A DNA stretch of 14,805 bases from Thermodesulfobacteriota bacterium (GTDB lineage Bacteria; Desulfobacterota; S145-22), in NCBI GenBank assembly GCA_024763435.1, contig JANTFN010000018.1:1-14805 (forward strand), read 5' to 3'. The position numbers and the translations under genes were made by a program. Numbering within the stretch: the stretch's first letter is position 1; each line of letters opens with the position of its first letter. Positions 7,720 to 14,514 of the stretch are shown in pieces. The notes beneath the pieces were generated by a model. It worked only from the letters and a program-made list of their open reading frames with translations, was not told the origin of the DNA and searched no databases.

Positions 7720-8450
7720 CACGCATCCGTTTTCTGTCCGGCATCACGGCAGCCCTTTTCCTGTTGTTTGTATGGGTTTTTTTCTCCATCATCCTTACCG
7801 AGGGTATTATCCCCTCTCCCGTCGAGGTGGTCAGGGCGTTTCACCTGACAACCTTTTATCCCAATTTTTTAGTCAGCCTGGCACGGGTCTTCGTAAGTCT
7901 GATTATCGCCATCCTTGCCGCGGTCCCGTTTGGACTCTTTCTGGGACAGAACCCTAAATGGGACAGGTGGATCGCCCCGGTCATCTTTCTGACCTATCCG
8001 GTCCCGAAGATCGTCTTTCTCCCTATTCTCTTCATCCTTCTTGGTATCGGCAACATCTCGAAGGTCGCCCTTATCGCCCTGGTTGTCTTTTATCAGATCC
8101 TCGTCACCACGCGGGACGGTTCACGCTCCGTAAAAAAACCCTTTATCGATGCCCTGGTTACCCTCGGCGCCAGGCCTTTAGACATTTACCAGCATGTCAT
8201 TGTTCCCGCCTGTCTCCCCGCCATCCTCACCTCTCTCCGGATAAGCATCGGCACCTCCGTTGCTATCCTCTTCTTTGTGGAATCCTTTGCCACGCAAAGC
8301 GGGCTCGGCAACCTTATTCTCGACGCCTGGGGAATGGCCGATTACCCCCTCATGTTCGTGGGAATTATCGGGATGAGCCTCCTCGGAATCAGCCTGTATG
8401 AAATCGTCGAGATTCTGGAAAAAAGATTATGCAAGTGGGCAAATTTATGA
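7716..8450 (+). CDS. ABC transporter permease, SsuC/TauC-like
   Basis: This inner-membrane subunit forms the translocation path. The 244-residue protein has about six hydrophobic segments and the coupling-helix EAA motif in DALVTLGARPLDIYQHVIVP, followed by LPAILTSLRISIG. This is the BPD_transp_1 domain arrangement of the nitrate/sulfonate/taurine class. GIIPSPVEVVRAF near the N-terminus is also typical of that class. It overlaps the ATPase gene by 4 nt (ATGA) and the next gene, trmFO, again by ATGA, so it is translated in an unbroken chain. The substrate cannot be read from the sequence. Confidence 0.93.
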   Translation: MTRIRFLSGITAALFLLFVWVFFSIILTEGIIPSPVEVVRAFHLTTFYPNFLVSLARVFVSLIIAILAAVPFGLFLGQNPKWDRWIAPVIFLTYPVPKIVFLPILFILLGIGNISKVALIALVVFYQILVTTRDGSRSVKKPFIDALVTLGARPLDIYQHVIVPACLPAILTSLRISIGTSVAILFFVESFATQSGLGNLILDAWGMADYPLMFVGIIGMSLLGISLYEIVEILEKRLCKWANL

Positions 8451-9775
8451 GCCGTCCCGAACAGGTTACGATTATCGGGGGCGGACTTGCCGGCTGCGAG
8501 GCATGCTGGCAGTTAGCGCGGCGAAATATCGCCGTAACCCTCGTTGAAATGAAACCCGAAACATTCTCGCCCGCCCATAAATCCCCCCTGCTGGCCGAAC
8601 TGGTCTGCAGCAACTCCCTCAAATCCCTGCAGCACGCCACCGCGACGGGAACCCTGAAGAGGGAACTCACGGCACTGGAGTCACTCATCATGGAAGCAGC
8701 CCGAAAAAGCGCTGTCCCCGCCGGCAATGCCCTGAGTGTGGATCGTGTCCGCTTTTCCACAATTATTACACAGCAACTTGAAGCATTCGCGCATGTCCGT
8801 GTTGAACATAAAACCATTACGTCGCTCGACGAAGTACCGGACAGGCCCGCCATTCTCGCCACCGGCCCCCTGACCCACCCGGACCTCATCAAAGACCTGC
8901 AAAACAGGACACAAGCCGAAACCCTTCATTTTTACGACGCCACCGCTCCCATTGTTTACGCGGAAAGCCTGGATCGTGAAATCATCTTCTCCGCCTCCCG
9001 CTATGATAAAGGCGGCAGCGACTATCTGAATATCCCCCTCGACAGGAATGCCTACGAAAGATTTGTAAACGCAATCCTAACCGCTGAGAAAACGGCCCTT
9101 CATCCCTTCGAATCCGCCACCTACTACGAGGGGTGTATGCCGATAGAAGTGCTGGCGGAAAGGGGGCTGGATACCCTCGCCTTCGGCCCCATGAAACCGG
9201 TGGGCCTGACCGATCCCAGAACCGGTACGCGACCGCATGCCGTGATTCAGCTGCGCCAAGAGGACCTCTCAAAAGAACTTTATAATATGGTGGGCTTCCA
9301 GACAAAAATGACCTATCCCGAACAACGTCGGATTTTCAGGAGCCTTCCCGGCATGGAAAAGGCCGAATTTGCCCGTTTGGGCACCATTCATCGGAATTTT
9401 TATTTTGCTTCTCCCGATATTCTGACGCCAACCCTTGAATTCAAAAACGCCCCCGGTATTTATGCCGCCGGGCAGATCACAGGTGTTGAAGGATACCTTG
9501 AATCAACGGCCATGGGACTCCTCGCGGCCTTTTTCTGCCTTGCCGCCGGGGATCAGGCAATCCCGCCACCCCCCACCACGGTTATGGGGGGGCTTTATCG
9601 GCATATTACCACCCCGCAAAAGCGCTTTGACCCCATGGGGGCAAACTGGGGTCTTGTCACCCCCCTGGTCCAGCGCGTAAGGCGTAAAGAAAAGAAGGAA
9701 ATCCTGGCGAACCGCGCGGCAGGTGATATGGATGTGTGGGCAAAACAACAGACGGAGCAATTTCTGAAATGTTGA
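8447..9775 (+). CDS. trmFO: Methylenetetrahydrofolate--tRNA-(uracil-5-)-methyltransferase
   Basis: TrmFO makes 5-methyluridine at position 54 of tRNA (the T-loop T54), using methylenetetrahydrofolate and FAD in place of the SAM used by TrmA. The 442-residue protein starts with the FAD-binding VTIIGGGLAGCEA. It has VEMKPE, the conserved CSNSLKS with Cys54, and EGCMPIEVLAERG with Cys230; these are the two cysteines implicated in catalysis in characterised TrmFO proteins. GQITGVEGYLESTAMG is the C-terminal FAD signature. I chose ATG 8447, which overlaps the permease stop as ATGA and places the Rossmann strand at the usual distance. ATG 8429 would add six residues. Length is normal. Its place after an ABC permease is not functionally obvious. 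Confidence 0.96.
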   Translation: MSRPEQVTIIGGGLAGCEACWQLARRNIAVTLVEMKPETFSPAHKSPLLAELVCSNSLKSLQHATATGTLKRELTALESLIMEAARKSAVPAGNALSVDRVRFSTIITQQLEAFAHVRVEHKTITSLDEVPDRPAILATGPLTHPDLIKDLQNRTQAETLHFYDATAPIVYAESLDREIIFSASRYDKGGSDYLNIPLDRNAYERFVNAILTAEKTALHPFESATYYEGCMPIEVLAERGLDTLAFGPMKPVGLTDPRTGTRPHAVIQLRQEDLSKELYNMVGFQTKMTYPEQRRIFRSLPGMEKAEFARLGTIHRNFYFASPDILTPTLEFKNAPGIYAAGQITGVEGYLESTAMGLLAAFFCLAAGDQAIPPPPTTVMGGLYRHITTPQKRFDPMGANWGLVTPLVQRVRRKEKKEILANRAAGDMDVWAKQQTEQFLKC

Positions 9776-10074
9776 TTACCTGCAACAGATGCGGAAAACG
9801 CCTGCCGCCCGGGAGCGCAAAATATCTCATTATCATCCAGGCCACAGCGGATTTCGATGGCTACCTTGCCATGGAGGATATAAAAAACAGCACTGAATCT
9901 CAAATAGTCGCCCTCATCAAAACACTCTCCGGAGAACCCGATGGAAAGGCCATGCAGGATATCCACGAAAAAAAGGCCCTGATTCTCTGCCCCGCCTGTA
10001 AAAAAGCCTTTATGGAAAACCCCTTTAATCTTGCTGAAAAATCCGGCCTGAAAAACAGACATTTCATTCAGTGA
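9769..10074 (+). CDS. Small protein with two CxxC motifs (zinc-ribbon-like)
   Basis: The 101-residue product starts MLITCNRCGKRLPPGSAKYLI and has a second pair in LILCPACKKAFMENPF. Two CxxC knuckles about 70 residues apart could form one metal-binding ribbon, with an acidic helical insert (residues about 30-70) between them. I do not recognise a named family. ATG 9769 overlaps the trmFO stop by 7 nt; CGGAG about 11 nt upstream may act as Shine-Dalgarno. An earlier in-frame GTG at 9736 would lengthen the overlap and push the first CxxC away from the N-terminus, so I reject it. No signal peptide or membrane segment is present. The function is unknown. Confidence 0.72.
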   Translation: MLITCNRCGKRLPPGSAKYLIIIQATADFDGYLAMEDIKNSTESQIVALIKTLSGEPDGKAMQDIHEKKALILCPACKKAFMENPFNLAEKSGLKNRHFIQ

Positions 10075-10093
10075 TGGCCCCGTAAAATAAGCC

Positions 10094-10927
10094 ATGGCCT
10101 TTCCCATCATCCTTGTTCACGGTGTTGCGCGTTTCGACATTCTGTGGGCCGACCTCCTCGGCATTGACAATACAAGGCATCCTTTCCTCGACAGATTGCA
10201 CTATTTTAAGGGCATTCGAACCATGCTTGCGAGACAGGGGTTTACCGCCTTTCACGCCCGTCTTTCGTGGGCCGCGGGTATTGACGAGCGTGCCGGAGAT
10301 TTAAAAAGAGAAATTATCCGGATACTTGAAAAGACAGGCGCTTCAAAAATTAACATTATCGCCCACAGCATGGGTGGCCTTGATGCCCGCCACCTGCTTT
10401 TCAATGACCGGAGCAAAGACAAAATCCATACCCGTATCGCATCCATCACCACGCTCTCCACGCCCCACGAAGGCTCCCCTGTTACAGACCTGGTCATAAG
10501 ACGCCTGCGGTTTATTACGCTTACTTTAAACGGACTGGGAATTAATACCGGCGCCCTTTATGACCTTAAGACAGATACCTGCAAGGCATACAACCATCGG
10601 GCGGATGTTGTGGAATTTGAGAAAATGTGTGAGGGCACCATTCTTTTTCAAACCTACGCCGGGCGCCATACCCACCGGGGCGTCTCCCTGTTTCACAAAT
10701 CTTCCCACTCCTTGATTGACAAGCTCGAGGGCGATAATGACGGCATGGTGTCCGTTCAATCCGCCAAATGGCGGGCTCGATATTTCAAAGGAATCCTGGA
10801 AAACGCAGATCACTTAAACGAACTGGGATGGTGGAGTCCGGGCCAGATATTTACCGGACAACCCCCCGAAAAACTCCTTAAAAGGGTCCACGCCTTTTAC
10901 GCGGAAATCGCCAACCACCTTCCCTGA
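10094..10927 (+). CDS. Lipase-like alpha/beta hydrolase, apparently cytoplasmic
   Basis: The 277-residue protein opens directly with the oxyanion strand MAFPIILVHGVARFD. It has the nucleophile elbow AHSMGG (Ser92), an acidic residue in DNDGMVS (Asp216, alternatively Asp214), and His240 in ADHLNELG. The order and the D-G-x-V-S and DHLNE contexts match family I bacterial triacylglycerol lipases (Pseudomonas/Burkholderia type). Those enzymes are normally secreted and often need a Lif chaperone. Here there is no signal peptide, and an in-frame stop at 10088-10090 excludes a longer N-terminus. No Shine-Dalgarno is evident before ATG 10094, 19 nt after the preceding gene. An intracellular esterase or lipid hydrolase is the safest description; the substrate is unknown. 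It is the last gene of the run that starts with ubiD. Confidence 0.88.
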   Translation: MAFPIILVHGVARFDILWADLLGIDNTRHPFLDRLHYFKGIRTMLARQGFTAFHARLSWAAGIDERAGDLKREIIRILEKTGASKINIIAHSMGGLDARHLLFNDRSKDKIHTRIASITTLSTPHEGSPVTDLVIRRLRFITLTLNGLGINTGALYDLKTDTCKAYNHRADVVEFEKMCEGTILFQTYAGRHTHRGVSLFHKSSHSLIDKLEGDNDGMVSVQSAKWRARYFKGILENADHLNELGWWSPGQIFTGQPPEKLLKRVHAFYAEIANHLP

Positions 10928-10985
10928 CAGTTGAATTAGATTATCATGAAATCTTTTATTTTATCCTATCTCTTAAAAGAAAAAA

Positions 10986-10999
10986 TTGACTTAAATCAA
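10986..10999 (+). promoter_or_regulatory. FNR/CRP-family operator upstream of the octaheme cytochrome
   Basis: The sequence TTGAC-TTAA-ATCAA matches the FNR consensus TTGAT-N4-ATCAA at 9 of 10 positions. It lies in an AT-rich stretch 159 nt before the cytochrome start. Its centre is at 10992.5. With the TAAAAT element at 11022-11027 this corresponds to -41.5, the position of class II FNR activation. Another CRP/FNR-family regulator such as HcpR could bind instead. Confidence 0.55.
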
Positions 11000-11021
11000 A
11001 CAAATAAATCCCGAAATCACT

Positions 11022-11027
11022 TAAAAT
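11022..11027 (+). promoter_or_regulatory. Probable -10 element of the cytochrome promoter
   Basis: TAAAAT differs from TATAAT at one base and would place the transcription start near 11034. No good -35 hexamer is present, as expected if the FNR-like site overlapping that position supplies activation. The resulting leader would be about 124 nt. Confidence 0.45.
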
Positions 11028-11033
11028 GATTTA

Positions 11034-11053
11034 ATATTTTAAGATATTTTAAG
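11034..11053 (+). repeat. Two perfect tandem 10-bp repeats in the cytochrome leader
   Basis: ATATTTTAAG occurs twice with no spacer (11034-11043 and 11044-11053). A unit of 10 bp is close to one helical turn, so both copies would face the same side of the DNA. It lies at or just after the predicted transcription start. A regulator site or a bent AT tract are both possible. Confidence 0.5.
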
Positions 11054-11157
11054 TTAAAGGTGATATAAGGATTTACACTGAATAAGCGTGCGTTTTTTAG
11101 CGGCGGGAAGAAGGGGAAACTTTGCAACCTAATCTTTTAACAGGGAGGAAAAGGCGT

Positions 11158-12417
11158 ATGGCGAAGAAAGGGATTTATTTCATGGTAATTGTGGGGTTTT
11201 TGCTGATGGTGCTGGGGATTGGCGCGTCGCCAGCCATGGCAAAACCATCCAAATGCGAGACCTGCCACGCCAAGATTAATCCGGGGATTGTAAAGGACTT
11301 TAATCGCGGCAAGATGGCATCCGAATTGACCTGCGCCGACTGTCATGGAACCGCGCATACCAGTAAGGCCGACGCAAGCAAGGCCGTGCTGCCCACCATT
11401 TCGACATGCAAGAAATGCCACAGCCAACAGGTCAAGCAGTATATGAGTGGGAAACACTCTCTTGGCCTGCTGCCGGTCATGGCCTTTCCCGGATTCACGC
11501 ACAAGCAGCCCAAGGCCTTTATTGCGGGCCAAAAGGGATGTAACGGGTGTCATAATCTGGGCATTACGGATCAGAAGGTCCGTAAGAACGCCCTTCGGAA
11601 ATACTACAAATACGGGATGGACTGTCAGAACTGTCATACCCGCCATGCCTTTTCAAAGAAAGAGGCCCTTCAGCCCGAGGCCTGCAACAGCTGCCATACC
11701 GGGTTTGACCACGCCCAATGGGAAATGTGGTCTCATTCAAAACATGGCGCGACCTATAACACGGATCGTAAGGCGCATCGTGGACCTACCTGCCAAGATT
11801 GTCATATGGCAAATGGAAATCACCGTGTCATGACCGCATGGGGATTCCTGGCATTGAGACTCCCGGAATCGGATAAGGAATGGATGGGATATCGTGTAAC
11901 CATCCTCCAGGCACTGGGTGTCCTTGACAAAAACGGCAAACCCACCGCGCGGCTCGGTGTCGTTAAAGCGGCCAAACTTGCAAGGCTGTCCAAAAAAGCC
12001 TTTGATGCCGAGAGAAACAGCATGCTCAAGGTCTGTGTGAAATGCCATTCCGCAAACTTTGCCAAGGAAAATCTGAAGAACGCCGATCAGATGATCAAGG
12101 CATCGGACAAGATTTTTGCCGCAGCCATCAATGTTGTTGCCGGTCTCTACAAGGATGGGATCATCAAAAAGAAAACCAACCAGGCAACCTTCCCTTATCC
12201 TGACCTGCTGACCTTTTATGAGGTCAACACACCCATCGAAGAACTCCTCTACGAGATGTTCATGGACTTCAGGATGAAGACCTACCAGGCGGCCTTCCAT
12301 GTCATGCCGGATTACACCACGTGGTACGGATATGCCAAGATGAAGAAAACCCTGGTTGAGATGAAGGAAATGGCTAAACAGATGCGTCTCAACGCGAAAA
12401 TGGCCAAGAAAAAGTAA
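11158..12417 (+). CDS. Periplasmic octaheme cytochrome c, HAO-like
   Basis: The 419-residue protein starts with a Sec signal peptide ending SPAMA (cleavage near 28/29), so it is periplasmic. It has exactly eight CxxCH haem sites, starting at residues 33, 59, 84, 128, 156, 176, 212 and 293, and no CxxCK. WSHSKHGATY before site 7, GPTCQDCHM at site 7, and a long haem-free helical C-terminus with PDYTTWYGYAKM resemble hydroxylamine oxidoreductase-like octaheme proteins (HAO and epsilon-type HaoA). Those act on hydroxylamine, hydrazine or nitrite. It is somewhat shorter than HaoA proteins as I recall them. Tyr386, Tyr390 and Tyr392 lie where a haem-crosslinking tyrosine might align. ATG 11158 has GGGAGG 9 nt upstream; a TTG at 11122 would spoil the signal peptide. 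Two stop codons end the gene. No quinol-oxidising partner is adjacent. Confidence 0.85.
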   Translation: MAKKGIYFMVIVGFLLMVLGIGASPAMAKPSKCETCHAKINPGIVKDFNRGKMASELTCADCHGTAHTSKADASKAVLPTISTCKKCHSQQVKQYMSGKHSLGLLPVMAFPGFTHKQPKAFIAGQKGCNGCHNLGITDQKVRKNALRKYYKYGMDCQNCHTRHAFSKKEALQPEACNSCHTGFDHAQWEMWSHSKHGATYNTDRKAHRGPTCQDCHMANGNHRVMTAWGFLALRLPESDKEWMGYRVTILQALGVLDKNGKPTARLGVVKAAKLARLSKKAFDAERNSMLKVCVKCHSANFAKENLKNADQMIKASDKIFAAAINVVAGLYKDGIIKKKTNQATFPYPDLLTFYEVNTPIEELLYEMFMDFRMKTYQAAFHVMPDYTTWYGYAKMKKTLVEMKEMAKQMRLNAKMAKKK

Positions 12418-12442
12418 TAAAAGGCCGATAAACATGTCACAG

Positions 12443-12477
12443 AGGGGAAGCAGCGCCAACTGCTTCCCCTCACTTTT
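12443..12477 (+). terminator. Intrinsic-type terminator after the cytochrome gene
   Basis: A perfect 11-bp stem joins 12443-12453 (AGGGGAAGCAG) to 12460-12470 (CTGCTTCCCCT) with a 6-nt loop, followed by CACTTTT. The U-tract is short and interrupted but continues into a T-rich heptamer array. It starts 26 nt after the cytochrome stop, so the cytochrome is probably monocistronic. Confidence 0.75.
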
Positions 12478-12506
12478 CACCTTTCACTTTTCACCTTTTG
12501 CCCTTT
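12472..12506 (+). repeat. Five-unit degenerate heptamer array (copy 2)
   Basis: Units of 7 bp start at 12472, 12479, 12486, 12493 and 12500 and follow R-C-Y-Y-T-T-Y; ACTTTTC occurs twice, alternating with ACCTTT-type units. Unit length, copy number and pyrimidine-rich strand equal those of the array at 3525-3559. It directly abuts the terminator stem, and its T-runs may help termination. Confidence 0.6.
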
Positions 12507-12509
12507 ATA

Positions 12510-12538
12510 TTGACACCCCAACAGATGTTTGATATTGC
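12510..12538 (+). promoter_or_regulatory. Possible promoter for the SAM hydrolase gene
   Basis: A perfect -35 TTGACA (12510-12515) is followed after 17 nt by TATTGC (12533-12538), a poor -10 with only the TAT matching. Transcription would start within 1-2 nt of the ATG at 12545, implying a leaderless or nearly leaderless message. This fits the absence of any Shine-Dalgarno there. Confidence 0.35.
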
Positions 12539-12544
12539 GCTGTC

Positions 12545-13360
12545 ATGTCCCCGGTTATGGTAAGACCCTCCAATACCATTGTTCTCTTGACCGATTTCGG
12601 GACTTCCGACCCCTATGTCGGTATCATGAAAGGGGTTATCGCAGGTCTGACACCCTCATCTATCATCATTGATCTTACGCATCAGATCCAACCGCAGGAT
12701 ATCCTTGAAGCGGCTTTCCTCCTTTCCACAAGTTACAGGCAGTTTCCCGAAGGCACCATTTTCACGTGTGTTGTCGATCCCGGTGTCGGAACGGCCCGTG
12801 TTCCTGTTCTTGTTGCTGCCGCCGGATATTATTTTATTGGGCCTGATAACGGATTACTCGGATTTTTAAACGAAACGAAGGACAAAACAATCATCCAGCT
12901 CCGGAACCATGAATATTTCAGAAAACCCGTCAGCGCCACCTTTCACGGACGTGATATTTTCGCGCCCGTGGCCGCGCTGCTGGCCCGCGATGGCGCAGAA
13001 ATTATCAGGGATTTAGGGCCGGAAGGGGACACGCTGATGGATATCAGGGAACGGCTTCCTGAAATCACCCAAACCCGCATCACAGGGACCATCGTTCATA
13101 TCGACCGGTTCGGAAACCTTATTTCAACCATTCACCGCTCCCATCTTGACGGCCTTTTTCACGGCGGGACCTTTTCCGTAAGCATTAAAGATATCAGCGT
13201 CCCCTTTGTCCGAACCTACGCGGAGGCCCCGGACAATACACCCTGCTCGCTCCTCGGCTCTGCCTCCCATCTTGAAATTTTCGTAAAGGACCGGAACGCT
13301 CAAAAGTTCCTCAACCTTCAGACAGGAGAAAAAGTTTATGTTACCGGAAATAACCGATAA
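12545..13360 (+). CDS. SAM hydrolase (SAM hydroxide adenosyltransferase, DUF62 family)
   Basis: Members of this family (PF01887) use water to split S-adenosylmethionine into adenosine and methionine; fluorinases and chlorinases are related. The 271-residue protein has LLTDFGTSDPYVG near the N-terminus, VVDPGVGTAR with Asp78 and Arg85, and FHGRDIFAPVAA with His134. These match the Asp-Arg-His set of characterised hydroxide transferases (Asp68/Arg75/His127 in PH0463, as I recall). The C-terminal domain has IDRFGNLIST. The halogenase-specific insertion is not evident, so hydrolysis is likely. ATG 12545 has no Shine-Dalgarno; an in-frame stop at 12530-12532 prevents a longer start, and ATG 12557 is the only close alternative. 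It overlaps the next gene by 23 nt. Together with metK and ahcY it gives the window a recurrent SAM theme. Confidence 0.92.
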   Translation: MSPVMVRPSNTIVLLTDFGTSDPYVGIMKGVIAGLTPSSIIIDLTHQIQPQDILEAAFLLSTSYRQFPEGTIFTCVVDPGVGTARVPVLVAAAGYYFIGPDNGLLGFLNETKDKTIIQLRNHEYFRKPVSATFHGRDIFAPVAALLARDGAEIIRDLGPEGDTLMDIRERLPEITQTRITGTIVHIDRFGNLISTIHRSHLDGLFHGGTFSVSIKDISVPFVRTYAEAPDNTPCSLLGSASHLEIFVKDRNAQKFLNLQTGEKVYVTGNNR

Positions 13361-14489
13361 GGCCTTAGATATTCCCCCTTTTATCGTTATGGAAGTTCTG
13401 GAACGCGCCCGGGAGCTTGAAGGTCAGGGAAAGAATATTATTCACATGGAGATCGGCGAACCCGACTTCACCACCCCTCCATGCGTTATTGAGGCCGGCA
13501 TTAAGGCCCTTCAGCAAGGAGAAACACACTACACACACAGCTTGGGGATTCTTCCCCTTCGGGAAGCCATCTGTGAGGAATACGCAAACAGGTACGGGGC
13601 CAACATCCATCCAGACCAGATAATCGTCACCTCCGGAACCTCGCCCGCCCTGTTGATGATTTTTGCGGCCCTTCTCGATACCGGCGGTGAAATTATCCTC
13701 GCAAACCCCTATTATCCCTGTTATTCCAGCATGATACGATTTATAGGCGGCACCCCCAGATTTGTCCCGGTTACCCCTCAGAACAACTTTCACATGACGG
13801 CTGATGAGGTTGCCGGCGCCATCACAAAAAACACAAAGGCCGTCCTGATAAATTCACCTGCCAATCCGACAGGGATGTGCATGGCACCTGAAACGATGCA
13901 GGCCATTGCCGGTCTTGGCATCCCCGTTATCTCCGATGAAATCTACCACGGTATCCGGTATGAGGGGACAGACCACTCAATGCTCGAATATAACCGGGAC
14001 GCCCTGATTTTAAATGGATTCTCAAAACGCTACGCCATGACGGGATGGCGTCTGGGATACCTTATCGCGCCAAGAGACCTGATACGCCCCCTGCAGAAAA
14101 TTCAGCAGAGTTTTTTTATCTCCGCGTCAGGGTTCATCCAGTGGGCGGGGATTACCGCCATCAAAGAAGCCGAAGCGGATACCCGAACAATGGTCGCGAC
14201 CTACCGGGAAAGAAGGGATTTTCTCTACAACGCGCTCAATAAACTCGGATTTATCATTCATCGCCCCCCCGAAGGCGCTTTTTATCTCTTCGCGGATTGC
14301 AGAAAGTTTTCAAGAGACGCGTATAAATTTACGTTTGACATCCTGGAAAACGCCCACGTCGGCATAACACCGGGCATTGATTTTGGCTCCATGGGAGAAG
14401 GGTTTGTCCGTTTTTCCTATGCGAATTCCCTCGAAAACCTGCGTGAAGGCGTCAACAGAATTGAACGCTACCTGGCTAAGGTTAAGTGA
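13338..14489 (+). CDS. PLP-dependent aminotransferase, class I/II (fold type I)
   Basis: The cytoplasmic enzyme should transfer an amino group between an amino acid and a 2-oxo acid using pyridoxal phosphate. The 383-residue length is typical. Visible are MEIGEPDFTTP, the Y-T-x-S-L-G-I segment contacting cofactor, NSPANPTG with the cofactor-contacting asparagine, ISDEIYHG, and the Schiff-base lysine Lys230 in GFSKRYAMTGWRLGY. FVRFSYANS near the C-terminus carries the substrate carboxylate arginine. The family is the aspartate/alanine/aromatic aminotransferase group; the amino acid cannot be decided. AGGAG 9 nt before ATG 13338 supports the start, which lies inside the SAM hydrolase gene, so the two are co-translated. 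As SAM hydrolase releases methionine, a methionine-related substrate is possible but unproven. Confidence 0.93.
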   Translation: MLPEITDKALDIPPFIVMEVLERARELEGQGKNIIHMEIGEPDFTTPPCVIEAGIKALQQGETHYTHSLGILPLREAICEEYANRYGANIHPDQIIVTSGTSPALLMIFAALLDTGGEIILANPYYPCYSSMIRFIGGTPRFVPVTPQNNFHMTADEVAGAITKNTKAVLINSPANPTGMCMAPETMQAIAGLGIPVISDEIYHGIRYEGTDHSMLEYNRDALILNGFSKRYAMTGWRLGYLIAPRDLIRPLQKIQQSFFISASGFIQWAGITAIKEAEADTRTMVATYRERRDFLYNALNKLGFIIHRPPEGAFYLFADCRKFSRDAYKFTFDILENAHVGITPGIDFGSMGEGFVRFSYANSLENLREGVNRIERYLAKVK

Positions 14490-14514
14490 ATGTTAAATAT
14501 TGAGGCAACAACCC

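Noticed and set aside
9569..9592. C-run/G-run inverted repeat inside trmFO
   Set aside because: It falls in the conserved coding segment PPPTTVMGGL; proline and glycine codons account for the runs.
10952..10980. 7-bp AU-rich hairpin after the lipase gene as an operon terminator
   Set aside because: The stem is all A/T except one pair, the loop is 15 nt, and no clean T-run follows; too weak to call.
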